A stretch of 64,000 nucleotides of DNA from an uncultured Gammaproteobacteria bacterium (GTDB lineage Bacteria; Pseudomonadota; Gammaproteobacteria; DRJJ01). Positions 61,206 through 64,000 of the stretch are shown piece by piece (the stretch's first letter is position 1; each line of letters begins with the position of its first letter). The translations under genes were made by a program, and so were the position numbers. Below the pieces are notes generated by a model. It did no database searches, was not told the origin of the DNA, and was given only the letters and a program-made list of their open reading frames with translations. The stretch lies in assembly GCA_947258795.1 (NCBI GenBank), contig CAMYJU010000011.1, positions 1 to 64,000 of the forward strand. The letters are read 5' to 3'.

Positions 61206-61937
61206 ATGACACAATTAGCACTTGTAATTGATCTGAACGTCTGCGTGGGCTGCCATGCCTGTGTGACGTCCTGTAAACAGTGGAATACATCGGGTCCGGC
61301 CGGCTTTATGTCGGATGACAACCCGTATGACAAGGACCCTAACGGTACCTTCTTCAACCGCGTGCAGTCGTTCGAGATCGGCGAATTCCCTAAGACCGAG
61401 ACCGTGCACTTCCCGAAGAGTTGCCTGCACTGCGAGGATCCGCCATGTGTACCGGTGTGCCCGACTGGCGCCAGCTACAAGCGCGAAGAAGATGGCATCG
61501 TACTGGTCGATTACGACAAGTGTATCGGCTGCAAGTACTGCTCCTGGGCCTGCCCTTACGGTGCGCGCGAACTGGATGAGCACCAGAAGGTCATGAAGAA
61601 GTGCACTCTGTGTGTTGACCGGATTTATGATGAGAGCCTGCCGGAGTCCGAGCGCAAACCAGCCTGTGTTATGGCCTGCCCGACCGACGCGCGCCTGTTC
61701 GGCGACGTACATGATCCGGACTCGCAGGTCTCTACTGCGATACGCGAAGAAGGTGGTTACCAGTTGATGCCGGAATGGGGCACCAAACCGGCCAACCATT
61801 ATCTGCCACGCAGGAAGACGCGTATCAAGATTCATGAAGACGAATTGATCAGGGCAGACAACCCGCTGAAGAAGGAAGGGGTTAAACCGAGAACCGTTGT
61901 TGATGAGCCGACACTGGACGATGTAACCAGCTGGTAA
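61206..61937 (+). CDS. soeB: Sulfite:quinone oxidoreductase iron-sulfur subunit
   Basis: A 243-residue ferredoxin-type electron-transfer subunit with four 4Fe-4S motifs: CVGCHACVTSCKQWN, CLHCEDPPCVPVCPTGA, CIGCKYCSWACPYGAREL and CTLCVDRI with CVMACPTDAR. This is the DmsB/PsrB/SoeB layout. It carries electrons from SoeA to SoeC. Its distance from soeA (203 bp) is filled by an inverted repeat. Confidence 0.94.
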   Translation: MTQLALVIDLNVCVGCHACVTSCKQWNTSGPAGFMSDDNPYDKDPNGTFFNRVQSFEIGEFPKTETVHFPKSCLHCEDPPCVPVCPTGASYKREEDGIVLVDYDKCIGCKYCSWACPYGARELDEHQKVMKKCTLCVDRIYDESLPESERKPACVMACPTDARLFGDVHDPDSQVSTAIREEGGYQLMPEWGTKPANHYLPRRKTRIKIHEDELIRADNPLKKEGVKPRTVVDEPTLDDVTSW

Positions 61938-61991
61938 ATTGTGTCGTAGTTGTAGCGGACAGTTATTTTATTTATAGTACCTGGAGTAAGT

Positions 61992-62969
61992 ATGCATCCG
62001 GCATTTTCTGTAATTTTTCTGACGACCCTGATCGGCGTAGGCCAGGGACTGTTTCTGGCATTGATGACCGGGCAAAGCTATGCGGCGGTAGGCCTGGTCA
62101 CAGTTTCCAATCCGAATGAATTCTATGCCTATGGCAGCGTCACCGCGCTGCTGTTCCTGATTGGCGGGCTGATCGCCTCGTTTTTCCATCTCGGACGCCC
62201 CGAACGCGCATGGCGCTCAGCTGCTCGCTGGCGCACCTCGTGGTTGTCCAGAGAAGTGATTGTGCTGCCGATATTCATGTTGCTGGTATTTGTCTATGGC
62301 ATGCTGCATTTCATCGGCTGGGATCCGAATATCCTCGGCGCTGAACAACCGCTACAGGGTCAACTGTCATTGTTTGTCGGTATCCTGGGCATGGTGGCTT
62401 GTTTTGCGCTGTTTATCTGTACCGCCATGATCTATGCCTGTATGAAATTCCTGCAGGAATGGTATTCACCGCTGACGGTAATCAATTACATCGTGCTGGG
62501 TGGCGCATCCGGCTTTACTCTGGCCACACTGCATGCCTCGGTGTACGAACCCGGCCTGACCCAGCTATTTGGTGTCTGGGCAACCATCATCACGCTGGTC
62601 GCCCTGGTTACCCGTCTGGCAAGCCTGTATCGAAACACACGCATCAAGCACAAGTCGACGATACAAAGTGCGATCGGCGTACGTCATAGCAGTATCGACC
62701 AGAAGACCCAGGGCATGATGGGCGGCTCGTTCAACACACGTGAATTCTTTCATGGTGCCAGCCAGATCTGGTACCGTTCGGTCCGCTGGATTTTCCTGAT
62801 CCTGACCTTCCCGCTGACACTTGCCCTGTTATGGGCCGGTCTGGAGACAGGAAACGGACTGTTTCTGGCGCTGGCCTTTGTCAGCCAGTATCTTGGACTG
62901 ATTGCGGAACGCTGGTTCTTTTTTGCGCAGGCCAATCACCCGCAAAACATGTATTACCAGAGTATCTGA
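61992..62969 (+). CDS. soeC: Sulfite:quinone oxidoreductase membrane subunit
   Basis: A 325-residue DmsC-type membrane anchor with eight predicted helices, for example FSVIFLTTLIGVGQGLFLAL, LFLIGGLIASFFHLGRPERA, and SLFVGILGMVACFALFICTA. The HLGRPERAWRS loop is the family hallmark near the quinone site. Passes electrons to quinone. AGGA-like site upstream; 54 bp after soeB. Confidence 0.94.
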   Translation: MHPAFSVIFLTTLIGVGQGLFLALMTGQSYAAVGLVTVSNPNEFYAYGSVTALLFLIGGLIASFFHLGRPERAWRSAARWRTSWLSREVIVLPIFMLLVFVYGMLHFIGWDPNILGAEQPLQGQLSLFVGILGMVACFALFICTAMIYACMKFLQEWYSPLTVINYIVLGGASGFTLATLHASVYEPGLTQLFGVWATIITLVALVTRLASLYRNTRIKHKSTIQSAIGVRHSSIDQKTQGMMGGSFNTREFFHGASQIWYRSVRWIFLILTFPLTLALLWAGLETGNGLFLALAFVSQYLGLIAERWFFFAQANHPQNMYYQSI

Positions 62970-63013
62970 TTTGGGAACTTCTGAATGCATAACCTAACCG
63001 CCGCCCCGGGAAT

Positions 63014-64000
63014 TCAGGCCAGCTCGCATTTACCCAGCGTAAAATAAAATACCGCGCCCTCACCGGGCATGCCTTCGGCCCAGATACGGCCACCATGCCG
63101 CTCGATGATGCGGTGCACGGTTGCCAGTCCGATACCTGTACCCTTGAACTCGTCGTTATCGTGCAGGCGTTCGAACACCCTGAACAGCTTGTCGGCATAC
63201 TGCATATCAAAACCCACGCCGTTGTCTCGTATTTCGTAGACCACCTGGTCGTTCTCGCCCAGCGTATGGGTAAACTCGATAGTTGCCCTGTCGGTCTTAC
63301 TGGTGTAGTTCCAGGCATTTTGCAACAGGTTTCCCAGTGCAATACGCATCATTCCGGGATCACATTCACAAGGGGGCGTATCCTGTATATTAAATTCGAT
63401 CCGCCGATGTTCATTGCCTTCTTGTATATGCCCTACAATATCCCTGCACAGTTTACTTAGATCGGTAGTATCCGTTTGCATCTCCTTACGCGAGATTCTG
63501 GCCAGACTCAACATGTCATCGATCAATGCGGACATATGCCGGGTTGAAGAGCGAATGCGTTTCAGATAATTCTGGCCATCTTCATCAAGCTGGTCCAGAT
63601 GATCTTCCAGCAGTACCTTGCTGAACCCGTCTATCCGGCGCAACGGTGCACGTAAATCGTGTGATACAGAATAGCTGAAGGTCTCCATTTCTTTATATGC
63701 CCTCCTCAGTTCATTCGTGCGTTCGTTAACCAGGTCCTCGAGATGCAGGCGATAACGCTCGAGCTCCTGCTCCACCTGCAGACGCTTGGTAATATCATTT
63801 AGCGCCACGGTATAGATCCAGTGTCCATCGAAATTGATTTTCGAGATCGAGGCCTCGACCGGAAACTCCTGACCATCTTTTCTCATGCCGCTGACATAGT
63901 TTCTCTGCATGGCCGCTCGCATCACCTCGGATTCCCCACCGAAGGAGTACACCAGATTTTTATGGTTCAGACGGAAGCGTTCGGGTAACAGAACATCCAG
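63014..64000 (-). CDS. PAS-domain histidine kinase (C-terminal part; runs off the right edge)
   Basis: The frame is open to the window end (LDVLLPERFRLNHKNLVYSF upstream of the first Met). Visible: PAS with RKDGQEFPVEASISKINFDG, coiled coil ERYRLHLEDLVNERTNELRR, HisKA SVSHDLRAPLRRIDGFSKVL (phospho-His), N box GNLLQNAWNYTSKT, G1 DNGVGFDMQYADKLF, and G2 GTGIGLATVHRIIERHGG. Similar to bacteriophytochrome-type kinases and to the stump at 14041. Its N-terminal sensor part is outside. Confidence 0.92.
   Translation of the reverse strand: MDVLLPERFRLNHKNLVYSFGGESEVMRAAMQRNYVSGMRKDGQEFPVEASISKINFDGHWIYTVALNDITKRLQVEQELERYRLHLEDLVNERTNELRRAYKEMETFSYSVSHDLRAPLRRIDGFSKVLLEDHLDQLDEDGQNYLKRIRSSTRHMSALIDDMLSLARISRKEMQTDTTDLSKLCRDIVGHIQEGNEHRRIEFNIQDTPPCECDPGMMRIALGNLLQNAWNYTSKTDRATIEFTHTLGENDQVVYEIRDNGVGFDMQYADKLFRVFERLHDNDEFKGTGIGLATVHRIIERHGGRIWAEGMPGEGAVFYFTLGKCELA

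Noticed and set aside
1-64000. CRISPR arrays, rRNA or tRNA genes
   Set aside because: No regularly spaced repeats, and no tRNA cloverleaf or rRNA sequence was recognised by eye; a tRNAscan-SE run would settle the tRNA question.

Overview
The window reads as chromosome of a sulfur-oxidising gammaproteobacterium, probably Chromatiales-like. The sequence supports this with a reverse-acting APS reductase (aprBA), its electron-transfer partner (qmoA, qmoB, hdrC, hdrB), a cytoplasmic sulfite:quinone oxidoreductase (soeABC), a DsrC-like protein beside a YeeE-type sulfur permease, and housekeeping genes (priA, argS, speA, gltB) of gammaproteobacterial type. The assignment is an inference from gene content, not a database match.

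Layout. 1-7.5 kb: 5' part of gltB, a small membrane protein, a DsrC-like protein divergent from a YeeE permease, and the pntAA-pntAB-pntB transhydrogenase operon. 7.8-22.1 kb: ordinary core genes (HNH protein, fructosamine kinase family, an ECF-type sigma operon with DUF3619 and DUF3106 partners, priA, a response regulator beside a histidine-kinase stump, argS-SPOR, a hydroxyacid dehydrogenase, speA/speE, fetAB). 22.2-27.0 kb: a polymorphic-toxin locus with one full-length toxin, its putative immunity gene, and a downstream store of orphan toxin tips and immunity genes. A near-identical 130-bp copy of the pre-toxin region sits 2,927 bp downstream. 27.1-29.3 kb: VOC protein and a divergent HxlR regulator/hydrolase pair. 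29.3-35.85 kb: an integron gene-cassette array without an integrase: nine cassette genes, all on the minus strand and AT-rich, separated by attC sites, two of which are split at the same place by decayed IS110-family elements.

36.2-40.2 kb: split class II ribonucleotide reductase (nrdJa with a 377-residue homing-endonuclease intein at the active-site cysteine, and nrdJb). 40.6-44.1 kb: Hsp20 with a sigma-32-like promoter, a DegQ-type protease, and a membrane sensor-like protein. 44.1-63.0 kb: the sulfur region, where a methyltransferase-like/VWA fusion protein and a NorQ/CbbQ-type AAA+ ATPase flank hdrB-hdrC-qmoB-qmoA, followed by a YkgJ-type cysteine-cluster protein, aprBA, and the divergent soeABC. 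The window ends inside a PAS histidine kinase.

How they work together: AprBA with QmoAB-HdrCB and SoeABC give two parallel cytoplasmic routes from sulfite to sulfate, both feeding the quinone pool. The AAA+/VWA pair resembles the CbbQ-CbbO and NorQ-NorD metalloprotein-activation pairs and may service one of these enzymes (inference). Several genes carry apparent single-base frameshifts (pntB, the sigma factor, a toxin tip, one cassette gene, possibly the sensor gene), so residual consensus errors in this sequence should be considered alongside real gene decay.
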